Shown here: positions 23,742 through 38,926 of the stretch, one piece after another
Layout of the letters: each line of letters opens with the position of its first letter
Position numbering within the stretch: position 1 is the stretch's first letter
NCBI GenBank assembly: GCA_014529385.2
Contig: CM043964.1
Span: 136,009,420-136,073,419 of the forward strand
Origin: Adiantum capillus-veneris
Taxonomy: Eukaryota > Streptophyta > Polypodiopsida > Polypodiales > Pteridaceae
DNA: 64,000 nucleotides
Reading direction: 5' to 3'
Position numbers and translations under genes: made by a program
Notes under the pieces: model-generated
Databases searched by the model: none
Seen by the model: only the letters and a program-made list of their open reading frames with translations
What the model was told of the DNA's origin: nothing

Positions 23742-23745
23742 TAGT

Positions 23746-25148
<1,403 letters not shown>

Positions 25149-25661
25149 CTAATTGATCTTCAAGCGCTTCTTTGAGAAGAAGGTGCCATTTTGTCTTATG
25201 TGCAGGGCTTTAACAATATTATCCCTGACCACTAGGAATTCACCAATGAGTTCTTCCACAAGGGAAAAAAGCATCTTCTCTGTGAGATTCACATGTGGAA
25301 AATCGCACAGAATAGCCGTTCTTCTCCCATAAATTATACAAAGGATTTGATAATGCAACAATAATCCATAGTATATAAGTGATCACCTCTTTCCTCACCC
25401 ATGGCTTCTTCGCGGGAGTGTGGTGCTCGTAGCTGTGCACCATGCGGGTAGACAGCAACAGCAGCTCATAGCAACATGACACACACAAGTAGCATGGGTG
25501 GGGGCGGAGCGATGCTATCGCTCTCCGATGAGAATGAGCGCTTACGTTGTGATAATACTATTCTTTCAGCTGACACACATGAAAAAAAATCATCATGTAT
25601 GTCCAGCACCAGAATCTATAGGCACAAGGTCAAGGTTCTCGAGTGTTATGTGGTCCTAGTC
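25149..25661. other. Intergenic, weak open frames only
   Basis: Overlapping short minus-strand frames (25488-25240 and 25361-25149) were read. No family resemblance and no splice logic linking them was found. Confidence 0.3.
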
Positions 25662-25939
25662 ACGGGCAAGCAAGCCAACTATCCTCGCAGGCGTCTATCT
25701 TTCACATGCCTAGCTCTTAAAGAATCCTTGCTTATCCCTCACCTTGTATGAGTGTTGTGAAGTCTAACATGGAATCCCCTACATCTAGACAAACTTGTGC
25801 ACGGGCAAGCAAGCCAACTATCCTCGCAGGTGTCTATCTTTCTCATACCTAGCTCTTAGAGAAGCCTTGCTTATCCCTCACCTTGTATGAGTGCTATGAA
25901 GTCTAACATGGAATCCCCTACATTTAGACAGACTTGTGT
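25662..25939. repeat. Two-copy 139-bp tandem duplication
   Basis: ACGGGCAAGCAAGCCAACTA begins at 25662 and again at 25801. The copies (25662-25800, 25801-25939) differ at scattered bases. A third unit start (ACGGG) follows at 25940. Confidence 0.85.
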
Positions 25940-25990
25940 ACGGGAGAATGGAAGAGCATTGGTTAGTACAAGTAGTGCAATAAATACCCT

Positions 25991-26518
25991 TTGCAATTCC
26001 AGTATCAACGCATGCTCCACAGTTTTCAGCTATGGCGGGAGGGCCAACCTAACCTTGCCATGCTGCAAAACACCTACAGCACTCTGGAGTTGGGAACCTC
26101 CAATTCTGCAGTGTTTAATGTGACAAGTTGTAGTATTGCTCCACCAACAAGCACACTCTCCATATCAGCTACATCTAGTGACAAGGCACTTGAGACCAGT
26201 AATGGTGCTAAAGATGTTGTCGATGGCAGCGAAAAAATCCCATCGAAGCTCTTTGCAGTGCCCTTCCAATCGACCAGGAAACAAGTGCATGAAGATGATG
26301 AAAAATCTCATGATGATCAGCTTGTTCTGGATGGAGATGCATTGATGTCAAAGAGCTCAGTCACAACCAACTTGACTTTATTGAAGAGTGTCAGAACTAA
26401 TTATGAGCTTGCCTTGGAGCTCAAGCAGCCCAGTATGAGCTCCACTAGCTCCACTAGCTCCATGCAGGCTCCTTGGCTTAAATTTAATGTTTCTAGGGAT
26501 GAGCAAGTTTACAATTAA
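25991..26518 (+). CDS. Hypothetical Ser/Thr-rich open frame
   Basis: A 175-codon frame of unknown kind, Ser/Thr-rich with an acidic segment (HEDDEKSHDDQLVLDGDA) and a short SSTSSTSS repeat near the end. No domain is recognised. It overlaps the 3' end of the minus-strand ORF1-like locus only at its last bases. It may be an exon or chance. Confidence 0.3.
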   Translation: MQFQYQRMLHSFQLWREGQPNLAMLQNTYSTLELGTSNSAVFNVTSCSIAPPTSTLSISATSSDKALETSNGAKDVVDGSEKIPSKLFAVPFQSTRKQVHEDDEKSHDDQLVLDGDALMSKSSVTTNLTLLKSVRTNYELALELKQPSMSSTSSTSSMQAPWLKFNVSRDEQVYN

Positions 26519-27177
26519 TTTCATCTTTGTTGTCTAGATTGCAATTAAGTGGAGAATTCAATAGCAACCGCAAGAGATTGGGGTGTTTCCATGCTTTCCT
26601 CCTTGATTCCATGAATGACGATGTTCTTTGAGTGTTTTTTTCGTTCGTGCAATTTTTGAGTGTCCACATTCTTTGCTTGGACAACGGCTTGCATGATAGG
26701 AGATGTAGAAATCACATTATCCTTACATATATCAACCCATGATTTGGATGCATTTCTCATCTCACATACATCATGTCGTATTGTATCTAGATTTCCTCTT
26801 TCAATACATGATCACTCTCAACTTTACTCAAGCACTCTTTCAATACATTCATGTCAACAAGAGAGCGTTTACATTCTTGAACTTCGTTCTCAAGATGCAT
26901 CAAGAGTGTTGTTTGCATTTTAAGAATCTTCTTGAGGTGCTCATTCTCCACAATGAGAACGCTTAAAAGTTCCATTCTCCATTGCAAGTGCGTGCAACTC
27001 TTCACCTTGCTTGTTGACGGTTTTGTGTAATGAGATCAAGTAAGCCATGATCATTGCTTCCGTTGTTGTAGAAGATGTGGTTAGATTAGCATCCAAATTC
27101 CTTGGAGATTTTACATCATTCTCCATGGCGAGTGTGGATTTTCCACACTTGCGAGTTTTGTCTGACATTGCCTTCAA
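26493..27177 (-). pseudogene. Coiled-coil, ORF1p-like retroelement remnant
   Basis: Minus-strand blocks in changing frames: 27177-26941 (MAYLISLHKTVNKQGEELHA), 27005-26787 (coiled-coil NEHLKKILKMQTTLLMHLEN) and 26760-26493, where ERKKHSKNIVIHGIKEE appears. A coiled coil followed by a (K/R)xxN(I/V)V(I/V)HG(I/V) strand is typical of ORF1 proteins of L1-type non-LTR retrotransposons, which bind RNA. At least two frame changes make it non-functional. No ORF2 endonuclease or reverse transcriptase was recognised nearby, so the assignment rests on this one motif and general layout. Confidence 0.4.
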
Positions 27178-27179
27178 GT

Positions 27180-27389
27180 CGGCAACAAAAACGAAAAGTT
27201 TTGACTGTTTTTTTAGTTATGAGATGCTGTTACAGCAAAGCCTTCCATTACACACAAAAATTATGTCTTTACATCAATACGTAGAGGGATTTGTGCTCTT
27301 CGATTGAGGCTATAGATCACCTAAATCGGAGTTCAAATGAGCGAGTTATGACCAAAAGAGTGAATTGTTGTCTACTAGGTCAAAAAACG

Positions 27390-27449
<60 letters not shown>

Positions 27450-28684
27450 AGCATCTAAGTAGATTCTCATGCAGGTTTCAATTTTCAAAATGGTAGACAC
27501 ATACTTATGTGTTTGTGTTGTGGGTACATGGAAGCATATGCGCACACCTAGTTCTATTTCCACTATTGGGCAATGGCAACGTTAGTGGGGATGTCACATG
27601 GTATTCTTGAACGTTATGCACGCCTTAGAGTTGATTGTTGAAGACTACCATGAATTTATACCTTTCACGCTACTCTAAGGATGAAGCTGAGCTTATCCTG
27701 GATTAGTCTTAGTATATCTTTTAGTTTTATAGTAACATCATGAAGTTTCTTGTCCAAGTTACGGCTTATTGATATTGTGCTATTTCTTTCTTGCTTCAAC
27801 AGTGTGTGTGCCTTATCAACTACCTTATGTTTGTTTTGATTTTTCTTGTTTAATGTTTGTTTTAGTGCAAGGATTCACTGTGACTAAGTGCTAGGATTCA
27901 TTGTGGCTAAGTGCTCTCAAGATTTATGCAAAAAATATAGTACATAAATGTTTGTATTAATTTATATGTGTGGACCTTCAAATATTGTCTAGACTCAAAC
28001 GGCTTCCCTTGTTGCTTTGGTATTGTTGAAGTTGTGTGTGATGTGGGTACATGGGAGCATATATGCATACCTAGTTCTATAGCCACTATTAGGTAGTGAC
28101 GATGTCAGTGGGGACGTTGTGTATTGAGTTAATACTATGCATAATAGAGTTACATTGTCTTTTGGATTACTACTATTGTATAGAGAAGATTGTAAAGTTT
28201 TTTTTCAAGGTGATGGAAAGTTGATATTGAATTAATCCATTCTTTATTCAGTGGTGTAAAGACCCTGTGAAGTACCTCATTTTGTTTTGATTTGTCCTAT
28301 TTGATGCTTCTTGTAGTGCTAGATGTCATTGTGCTTGAGTCACTCTCTAGAGTTACAACAAAAACTTCATATGGTTCTAAGCTTCTTGTATTGGCTTTTT
28401 TTTTTTTGATACAAACCATGGCTACGCAAAAAAAAAACTATAAATCTTTTATTTTATTTTTATACAGACCATGACTATGCAAAAAAACCAAGATGACATT
28501 ACCAAATAGAATTCCTCAAGTATTTATGATGATTTAGAAGAGCCTCAGAAAAAGAAAACCAAAATAGGTAACTTTGCTCTATAAAAATAGCTAACACGGA
28601 AAAGAAATTGTACATTTTAATCTTTTATTGGATCTTGTGTAACAGAGATAGAAGACCAAGAGAGTTTGCTTATATAGCTAATCT
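27180..28684. repeat. Intergenic with a dispersed 85-bp direct repeat and an (AG)n tract
   Basis: (AG)n runs about 27393-27441. A diverged direct repeat occurs near 27519-27600 and 28038-28120 (shared GTGGGTACATGG and CACCTAGTTCTAT-like strings, offset about 518). No gene was seen. Confidence 0.5.
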
Positions 28685-30229
28685 ATGATAGCAAAGCCCT
28701 TGATAATTATGATCTCTACTACAAAATGTTTAATACTCCTCTGGATGATATTATCCTTTCATTCAACTTTCCTAGAGGATCAAGCTTTAGATTATGACCG
28801 ATTGGTGAAGGCTAGAGAAATAACCTACCTTGGAGAAGTATATGTACATGCAATAGATTTTATAAAAGATTTCCATCCGCAACTTCGAGACTAAACAAAA
28901 AATATGCCGCAATTCCAGAGACTAGCAAACTCATTCTCTTTCGTTGTCCAAAGTGTAAGCATAAATGTCGACTCCTTAAGAGAAATGAGGGATTCTTAGT
29001 GTACTTGTTTTTTATTCGAGATGATGAAGGGGAGTTAGAGGAGGAAGAGACTAATAGTCCTATCATTGAAGAGAGTAATGAAGATGTTGAATTTGAAGAA
29101 GAGCTTGATATGTTATCAGAAGAACAAGAATCTTAAAATCTTGAACTTGCAATAGTTAGATCAAATACCAAGGTCTATGAAAGCCTTAGTAAGCATGTGG
29201 AACACTTACCTGTACCTCTTCTGCCGACCTTTTCTCTCAATGAATGTGAGTGTGTCCTATTGATCGATGTTCAAAGAGCTTTCAATCTCAGAGAATATGA
29301 AGTACTTGCTATTCTTGCTCAAAGATGGAATTTTAATGTGGGTACTGAATGATGATCCAATGAAATATATAGAATTTGTGGAGCAAGAACCTACATTACA
29401 ACTAATTGAAACATGTTTTGACTCAAGAATAGCTCTTAGAATATGTTTTGATAAGGCTTTGGAATATTTTGAACCTACTGAAGAAGAGTTACTCTTAGCA
29501 AAACAAACTATTAAGGACCCTCACTTTCCAAATGAAAAAGACAACGATGCAGGGTCAAGTACATTCCAAGATACTGTTCCAATTGTAGAAGAGCCACTGA
29601 ACCATGAGAAGATTGAGGGGTCCATCAACATTTGGAAAGAAAAACAACTAATACATGATGAAAATATCATTGTAAGTATTTTTCACCTATTTTGTTGCTT
29701 TTTTCAAAGCTATTTGTCCTATCTTAATTTTATTTTTGTTTTGAAGGTACAAGCACACAAGGATGACTTTTTGAAGAGACCAGGAGGATCAAGGACACCT
29801 GACCTTAGTAGAGATGTAGCTTTCAAGTTTTATATAGGAAAAATAGCGAGTCCATATCTTTTTATGTTCCATTCAAAGTATTATGTGGATGCATACATAT
29901 CAATCTTTGCTTGGAAGACATTGTCAAGATATTTGGGTGGCTATAAAGTTCCTGCAAATAGCAACGAAGTCATTCTTCTTGAAAGGAATACTACAATCAA
30001 TATTTTTGGGTATGCTCATGGTCTCCAAGGATCCTTAGCTGGACATTATCTAACATATACAGGATATGCACTTTCCATTGGAGAAAAAGATCCAAGAAGG
30101 TTGACACCGGGTGGTAGAAGACATTTGCTACGACATTGTGAGTTTGAAAGATTTCAAGACCAACAAAATACATCAAAGGATGCTTTGGAAGAAGATGGAG
30201 ACGTGAAAATACTTAAAAAGCTTATGTAG
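28685..30229 (+). pseudogene. Unrecognised coding locus B (Cys-rich motif, acidic stretch)
   Basis: I do not recognise this protein. Blocks: 28685-28894 (69 codons); about 28885-29140 with a CPKCKHKCRLLKR zinc-ribbon-like motif near 28951-28990 and an acidic run (EGELEEEETNSP), ending at TAA; the same frame continues past that stop (LELAIVRSNTKVYESLSKHV) to about 29350; then another frame (29267-30229) gives most of the C-terminus with FKFYIGKIASPYLFMFHSKY and GYAHGLQGSLAGHYLTYTGY. So there is at least one nonsense change (TAA near 29134) and one frameshift near 29340. A T-rich stretch at 29672-29745 flanked by GTAAGT and AG may be a retained intron. It is convergent with locus C, 132 bp away. 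Confidence 0.5.
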
Positions 30230-30361
30230 AAACCAATAAATAAAAGTATATAGCGCATGGATATGCTTACTCTTTATTTTTCTATTAGTTGATCATTAAG
30301 AGACCAAACTTTGCAATCTTTGGTTCTAGTGGACCTCCATGAATCTAACTTCTGTTGCGTG

Positions 30362-33251
30362 CTAGAATTCTTCCAACGTTGGCGTCTTTGAATTTGTTGA
30401 GATATTTTTGATTGCCTTTGCTTGTATTATTTCTTTTAATACCTTGTTTCTTTGTTTCTGAATAAAAATCCTTCTGTAAAACCAATAGAAAATCTCTTCA
30501 TAGGCTCTAGTGGTTCCACCATCATGTTGTATATGGAAAAAGTAAGCTCCTCGTGCTTGATAATGTGAGTTTTCCATTCCTTGTGTGCTCCATATTGCAA
30601 GACATCCATTTGTTGTTGCAAACCATGGAATATGATTGTATAAAATATTTTGTAAATGAGTAGTACATCAGATTAAGACACAAAAATTGCATCAATGTTT
30701 ATGGCAGGCATGTAGTTTATGGGTTTATATCAAAATAAAATAAAAATAAAAAACATACCATGTAACGTGTTATGTTCTGAGATGACCAAGCCTCTTGCAT
30801 GCTCTTGCCAAAAGCTTGGAGTGCAAGCCTCAAGTTGTCCTCTTGAGTCCATGTTTTCTTGTCAAATATACAAAAAAATTCATCCAAATATATCCATACC
30901 TCTGCTTTACAATTCCTAGCTTCACCTGTGTCAGCATGATCTTTAACTGCATTATGTAACATCTTCCACATGTTAAATCTAATTGTGGAGGTTGAAACCT
31001 TATCATGGTTTGATAGGAATCTCGTGCTTTAACACCACCAATTGATGGTTTTGTTGGAACTTCATGTGATGATGTTGATCTCTTAGAGCATTTTATGATT
31101 TTGACATGACCTCCATGAAGTCCTATGCGAGAAAGTACTTCTTCAATTTTTTGAATGCCTTCTTTTGACGCCTTTTCAGGTTTAAGCTTCCATGCAAATT
31201 GGATATGCAAGTAAATTACTTTCTCCACAATTCTACACAATGCATGTAATGTACAAATATGTCCATGTGATAGTGGAATATTCAAAACAGGTTTCAAGTT
31301 TGGATCTTGAAGATCCCTTGTAGGTTTCAGTAATTGGCTTCGATGATTTAAATAATCTGCTAATTGCATACATTATAAACAAAGAGCACCTTTCGTGATG
31401 TTATACATGCATTTTAATGTATTGAGATCACCTACCATGTGCCATTCATCAGAAAAACTACCAACATCCTTCACATGCAAAAGTTCTCCTTCGGTTTGTT
31501 TTTGAATAATTGTTGGTATTTGGGTTTGATGAAATGCCCAATATAAAATATCATGATCTTCTTTGTCAACCTGCAATAATCATTATTCATGGTCACTTAG
31601 GCCTCAAATGTGTGATACAAAAAGAAAATTTGGAAGTAATCTAAGCCATAATTAAGAGAAAATGTATTCAATATTTCACCTCAAATAGTCCAAGCCACCA
31701 TATATGATTTTCTGACTGCACACTGAAATCTCTCTCTTTCTCATCGTTCGGGCTACCATTTGTATTTCTAGAAAACAGTTTTGTAAGTGCTCGCTTTATG
31801 AGTGTGATTGTCATTCGCTCAGTCTTTTTGTGCTTCAACCTTTCACATTCGTCAAGCTTGATTACAAAAATAAGTTTTCTTCCAGCTTCCTCCGGAGTTA
31901 TTTGATAGAAATGGAACATTTTCTGCTGAAGATTCTCCAAATCAAAAAATATATTGTTGAACTTGTTGAAGTGCACCACTCTCTTGTTTGCAAAAAAGTC
32001 TCCTGCATTGTGTAGGGGAGGACCCAAAAAATCTGCAACTTTTAAGTTGAGCATTCTTCTTGACTTTTTTATTCTAGCAGGGATAGGTAATTTAGATGAA
32101 GAGATTTTCTTATCTTTGAGTATACTTTTCACCTCTTTAAAAATCTGTGTGTAACCCATTCTACTTATATCACTATCATCAATGACCTTTTGAACGTTTG
32201 AAGTACTCACATGTGCTTCATTAATGAACTCATGGATAACATTTTGTTTTACCTTCTTGAATTTGGAAGATTCAATAAGCTCTTGAGCAATAGATGGTGA
32301 GATCAAAGATGAATATGATTTATTTTCCATGACAAGATCAATATTCTCTTTTCCTGGATGCATCATAGCTCTACAAAGTTTAAAAAAACAAAGAAACTTT
32401 TCATACATTTTATTCAAGATTGCAAAAGAAATAATGCAAGAGAATTATAACTTACTTTATGGCTTGAATTCTTCTTTTAAGTCCACCACTCCCTACTTTC
32501 AACGTTTCGATATTTGAAATTGTTCGACATCTTTGTTTGAAGCCCAGAGGAGTATTCTTAATACGCGATTTTTTCAAATCTCTTTCTAAATCAGATATAG
32601 TCTCAGTCAAGGAATTGACTTTTTGATTGTTCAAGAGATGATTTTGATTCAAAATAGCATTTCCTTTTGTCAACCTCTGATTCAAAGCAATTACTTGCTT
32701 TGATGTCTTCAACAAATGGCAACAATAGTCATAAAGACCCTTTGCTCCATCTCTAGCAAATTGTAAAAGAGATGTAGGATTTCTAAAATTAGGAGTTGAA
32801 AATGTGCAAGGATCTAATGGATATATACTCCCATCACACCATAAATCTAAATTTTGATCACCCAAACATCTCAAATGGTGTTTTTGATCAGATGTTAGAT
32901 TATGGGCTTTATTTCTTTTTTGTAAAGGCTCGTATTCTTCATCTATTTCAATATGAGGATTGTACTTATGTTTGCGTTGAGAAGTAGATGAAACACACTG
33001 AGTAAAGTTCTCTGTTGTAAGAATAAAGAAGGAAGATGAGGTTTGGCAACCAAATAGCTATAAAAGCTTATGTTTAACTTTTTACTTGCCACCATTTTTA
33101 TCTTTTGCCACATAAAATTTGTTTTTATCGCCATGAAGCATGAAGCAATCATGACAAGATATAGATCATTATTAGTTTTGCACAAACTCTCACAAAGATA
33201 CACGTCTTGAGATATATTTTGATTTACAAATGTTTCTTTACCTGATTCCAT
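30362..33251 (-). pseudogene. Large spliced gene of uncharacterised family (locus C), frameshifted
   Basis: The exon at 32997-32456 (LRCLGDQNLDLWCDGSIYPL, coiled-coil segment) ends at ATAAA|GTAAG. Exon 32370-31680 opens after CTTTGTAG (contains MFHFYQITPEEAGRKLIFVI) and ends GAG|GTGAAAT. Exon 31570 onward opens after TTGCAG and reads SFSDEWHMVGDLNTLKCMYN. Near 31385 the frame shifts, then RDLQDPNLKPVLNIPLSHGH and ICTLHALCRIVEK. A second shift near 31020 leads to MWKMLHNAVKDHADTGEARN, donor ATG|GTATG at 30759/30758. The last block reads WFATTNGCLAIWSTQGMENS and HYQARGAYF, stop 30362. The block order feels like a coherent conserved protein I have no name for; I infer a transposon-type ORF but see no certain catalytic triad. 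The 33251-32998 part is a possible first exon. Confidence 0.55.
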
Positions 33252-33259
33252 TTTTTATC

Positions 33260-34955
33260 GAAATCTTTCTCTATTAAAAAAATTCATTTAAAGTGTTTAG
33301 TTGAGCTTAATATTCTTAGAGGGCCCAAAAGAGACCTCAAAAATCCCCTAATGCACTTTGACTCAACTAGTTTTTCAACCTAAGTATTGACATTCTCTTA
33401 GACCGTCCAAGTCAATACTTAACTTTTCCAACCCAAGTACCGACTTATCCTTAAACCGCTCAAGTCTCACCTGTTATTTTTCTTTTCTCTCACTCATGTC
33501 TGCAATTGTTTTGGCCTCAAGACCAAGAGAACCAGCAACATGAACCAGCCCTTGCTTACTATCTCCACTTGCTCCTCTTGTAACCATTTCATTGACTTGA
33601 TTGTTGATGCGGCATGATCATGTTGCAATATTCACCAAATAAAAACTCTTCTCGTTACCTTCCTTGTTAATGTGGCACACTCACATTGTAGTATGCACCA
33701 AAAGCCTCTTAGATAATCATGGCAAACATCATAATCACACTATAGGTGAACATCATAATGAAAATACTCCATTTGAGCTAATTTTCTAAAAAGGGAAATA
33801 CTCCATGTGAATTACTCTTGAAAAGGAAAAATATTATGGAATCATAATGTTTAAATGCCACCTCACCAACCCCTAAGGAGGTCTTGTCCTCCAAAAGGCT
33901 CCAAATATGAAACTCATAAAGTTTAGAAAAGGTTTTTTTTTTGGAAAATTTCAGGTGCACATGCTTTTGAAGGAGTAAGAAGGAAAGAAGATTACACTTC
34001 AGGTTTCAAAGTGAAAACTCATAGCATAAGGTTTTCTCTAGTTTGAGATGCAGCCTTTTAGCGTTCTGGCTTTGCATCATATAGCCTACGAGGCCACTGA
34101 TCAGTAGGCGGCTCATGGTGCCGCTTCAGCACGGCGGGGTGCATGTAGGGATTGCAGGAAGGGGTTGGGTTGTGTGCCTCTTTGGGGTGAGGGACCGGGT
34201 TGTTGTGTCTCCTCCTCCTGCACCCTTCCCTGACTGGTCCTCATTTTTGGAACTTGGGAGGCATTGCTGCACCTACCTCCTCCTAGGAGGAGAATCGACG
34301 GCTAGCTCGTTTGTGCTCCACCCCTCCTTTTGGGTGGCAGATGAAGGGAGACCTTGCGACATCGAGGGCGATCTCAATCAGTTGGAGCGTAGCCCCCTAG
34401 GGTGGCTTGTTGATGCATTGACAGATGGTGGATCTATGACTTGCTTCACATCCTGTTCTCTTGCATATCTGGCAACCACTTTGGCAATGGCATTGGTGGT
34501 CATCAGCAGGTGATGGAGTTAACGACTTTCTATTCATTTCAGGTGGCTCCCATATTAAGCGACGTATAGTTCTTGTAATTCGTTGCAGTCGATTGGTTTC
34601 TTGGGAATTCTTATGCCTTGGCTCCGGTTGTTGGAGCATATTGGCTATTTTGTAATTCTTTTTGGAATTCAATCTACGGTTTCCTTTTTTGGTCGAACGT
34701 CTCTTTTCTTGAGGAAACATACTTAGAATAAAAAAATCAATATTTTCTCTTTTTCAAAAAGTCAACACTTAGAAGATTTCCATTAGGAGGGGGGGAGAGA
34801 GAGAGAGAGAGAGAGTTTTTGCAATAGAGAGAGCTTGAACCTTCCTTTTTGTCACTGAAGCCATGAAGCTCACCGATAAATTTCATGACACCCCCCTCTC
34901 CCATATTAATGTCTTGTGCTTTGTCATAGGCCTTTTCTATCTCTTGTCATATGCA

Positions 34956-35029
<74 letters not shown>

Positions 35030-35219
35030 TGAGAGAGAGAGAGAGAGAGCCATGCATAGGTCCACGTAAAGAACTTGTGTAGCCATCACTCTATGGATAT
35101 ACATGGATGTGTTGCTCTCTGGACACAAAATCAATGAAGCTTAGAAAATATTTATCAACTCTTCGAAATTTGAGAAAAAGTATTGTGTGTGAGTCATGGC
35201 ATGTGGAGTGCCTCCATGC

Positions 35220-35278
<59 letters not shown>

Positions 35279-38200
35279 ATAAGAAGAAGAATAAGAACTT
35301 AAGAATCTTTGTAGATTCTCCTCTCCTTTTATTCTTATGATCTTCATTTTCCAAGAGATATGACTTGTATACCATTAATCATACACCTTGTCTATGTAAT
35401 CAGTGACTTCGAGAAAAAGCATTTTCAATCAAGTTTAGAAATAAAATTCTATTTTTCATTAGCCAAATAGGGTACCTAACACAAAGGCCTTTGCCCTTTG
35501 GGCCTATCAAACAGCGAGCTCGAACTTGGCAAAGAAATTGTGTTGAAATTGACACGATAAAAATTCAATTTATTGCAACTACACAAATATATATTTTCAC
35601 ACGCACACACACACACACACACTTGGTCACCTCAGTTAGCTATGAACTCTTCAGTCGAGCTATTGATGTAGCAAATGGTTATTTTGTCTTGTGGGTAATT
35701 ACCATGAGTCAATACCTGGTAATTCTTTGTGGTTTACTAGTAGGATATTTTCCACAACTACTCATTTACCCTATATTTGATAATCACTCTTGTGCCTATG
35801 TAGCACTATCTTTTTGACCCACAGACATGTCACTTTCATATGTGGCTTACTTTTGGCCTATCTTATATTTTGAAACTTCAGTTTAAAACTTGTAAACTAC
35901 AATACTAATTTGAACCTGACCCTGTTCTTTGAAAGACCTCCCTTTGGAGGCTTTAAAATTGTAGCTCTCCTCTGGGGCCAAACCCCTTCCTGCACTATCT
36001 TAGCTTAAGTAATGTCTTGGGGTTGGTATGCTCTGGGTTGTACTCACCATTAAACACTCTTGTGTGGCCTAGCTTATACTACTGGCTACTCGTGTCTCAA
36101 TTTTTTCTTTTTTGACTTAACCCTATCCTCTAAACTACCTTCCACTTGGTGCTTATATATTGTAGATCTAAACCCCCTTGAATATAGCTACAATTCATAT
36201 CTTCCTCCCTTTACCCTTTGGGTGCCTATAACTGTAAATTAATATTTCCCCTTCTGGCATAACCTATCCCTAGTTTTCCCACTAAATTTAGTAGAGGAGT
36301 TACTTTTGTCTTCAAATATTCTCTATGAACCTTGAAATTCAACCCTTAATCATAGCTACATTTTTTTCTAGGTGCCTTGAACTATAAAGTAATTTCACTC
36401 CTTCTGGAATAACCTATTCTTAGCTTGAACACTTAAACTAATGGAGGGGCTACTTTTTCTCTTCCTTGTACTCTCTGGGAGCCTTGAAACTTAACCCCTC
36501 TCCTAACCCTAGGGTAAACGCTCAATGAATTTTTCATCCTCTTGAGCATTATTAGCACTTGTGGGAATTAGCCCTGAAACTAACTATTGATGGGGTATGT
36601 CTCTAGTGAAAATACTCCCTTAAACTGATTAAGCCAGGCGTATTCTGGTACATTAATTTAACTCTTGAACTTTATCTTGTAAAATTATTAAGGTGTATTG
36701 CATAGATTGCATTGATTAGTTGATACATGTTGGCTATTAGCATACAGTTTTATTGACTCTAGATTGGAAATTTCTACCTTAGATGTTGGTTTTTCTTGGC
36801 CTTAATTTTTGCCTAAACTAATGGGTAGTGGTTGGCATACCTTTTGGTTAACATTGAGAGTAGACCTCACTAATGGGGTTGATTGGGGATAAAGATGGCA
36901 TATGTGATCTTAGGTTTTACAACTATATAATTCTTATGGGATAATACAGAATGTGTAGCTCAATGCTTAACATGTTGATAGGGTCCTTAATCCATAAGAT
37001 CTCTGTGCCTTTATGATGCTTGCTTACATAACATTTCAACCCTGAGGATATCACTCAGATAACATGTTGATAGCTAAAATCCATTAATTATAACTAAGAT
37101 CTATAAGAATTGGTGATGGTTTCTATTGCTTAGGGCTACTGGATGCTTTTTTGTATTGATTGTGAATCTCCGCATTTGTATAATCTAATGTTTCATGGAT
37201 TATGAGACTCAATAATCATACGGTATGGATTAGTTGAAAATTTCAGGTAAAGTTTTTGGTATATACTCTCTATATACTAATCACCCACCAGGCATGGTTG
37301 GTTTACAAAACATCTTGTGGATATTAGCTCGTTGAGGATCTTGCTTATGACACATGTGTAAAATCTTAGATCTATTTGTTGATTACAAAAACCACTTAAA
37401 TTGTAAGTGGTTTAGCAAGAAGGCTACTTCAAAATAATGCCATTTGCTGGTTCAAAATACTTGACTTATTTGGGGGTGTTAGGCTTTCCTACTTGGTAAT
37501 GTTTTGATGTTAAACATGTTTAATTGTTCACTTTTATCCCTTTTAGGTTATAAAGGGGCCGGGGTGTTTCATCTCAAACCTAGCTTACCAATGGCGCTTA
37601 CTTTGATGACTGTTGGTTCATAACTTGCCTAAATGCCTAGTTGATAATACCTTTTACCTAGCTTGTACTGATGATATTGACTAGGAATGATTTATCATTG
37701 TAACTCCTGAACTATATTTCATACGACCAGCTAGTTGCATTGCATAGATGTGATTAAACCATTTTTTGACCTTAGATTTCATTGGAAACAAGAACATTTT
37801 AAAGCCTAAAGTGGTTTGACAAAAAGGCTTCATAGGATAAAAATGGGTAAAACACTTGGATCATAAGGGGTGATGGTCTTCTGATATGAACTTAATCTAA
37901 TTAATATGTATAATCTGCGATAACTACTTACTTTTACAACCTATTATAAATATTTCACTTTGATCCGAAGGGGTGATGGCCTTCTAATCACAAGCCTAAA
38001 ATGAATTTTAAAATAAGTAACACACTTTACACTTGATAAGGAGGGGTAATGGCCTCTTGATCTCATTGTGACAGCTTCATAACATTTTTGCTGAGAATGG
38101 ATACTTGTTGTATTTAACTCTTCATGGATAGTAGGTATAAGTTAAAAAAGGTTTTAAGTAGGGCATGGATAACAACTGATAGGATTTGTTGACACCTGTG

Positions 38201-38853
38201 AAACGTATTCAAGGCTAACGAATCGGTTGTCTTGTTTATATGGATGCAAGTGAAGACTCTATCTTTACTTAGGATCTTTTTGGCTTGATTATTGTCTATC
38301 ACTGTCAAACCTAGCCTCTGTCACCTTAGAATCAATCGGTTTTGACTATCTTATGTACAAAACACTAGAATGGTACCTCATTCTCACTATCATGTACAAA
38401 AATGAATCAAAGACCGAGTCAATTTTGTGCTAATTCTTGTCATTTGTCTGAAGCAAGTTGTCTTTTGAACTGTTATGTTCTTTTGCGTATAAGTTTAATT
38501 CTAAAAACAACAACAACACACACATACACACACACACACACAGACACACACACCAAAGAAACATGTGTAAAGAAAAGAACACATAAATTTTGTTTTGTTT
38601 TTTTTATTATGGAAAAAAGTTGGTGCGACCTCATTTTGAGTTCATGACGGCAAGAAAGAGAGAGGGGGGTGATTGCACACTTGCAAGCAACCCCCTAGCT
38701 CTCTCCCCTCTCCCTCCAAACTCTCTTGCTTCTACTTTCCCTCTCCCAAGCACACAAGCAACACATGCACATACATATACACGTGTGTATATGCACATAC
38801 ATATACACACGTGTAGAAGTACATCCGCACATACATTGCCATGTACACACACC

Positions 38854-38926
<73 letters not shown>

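Noticed and set aside
34115-34513. 132-codon frame as a possible gene
   Set aside because: No recognisable family, odd composition, and an equally long frame on the other strand.
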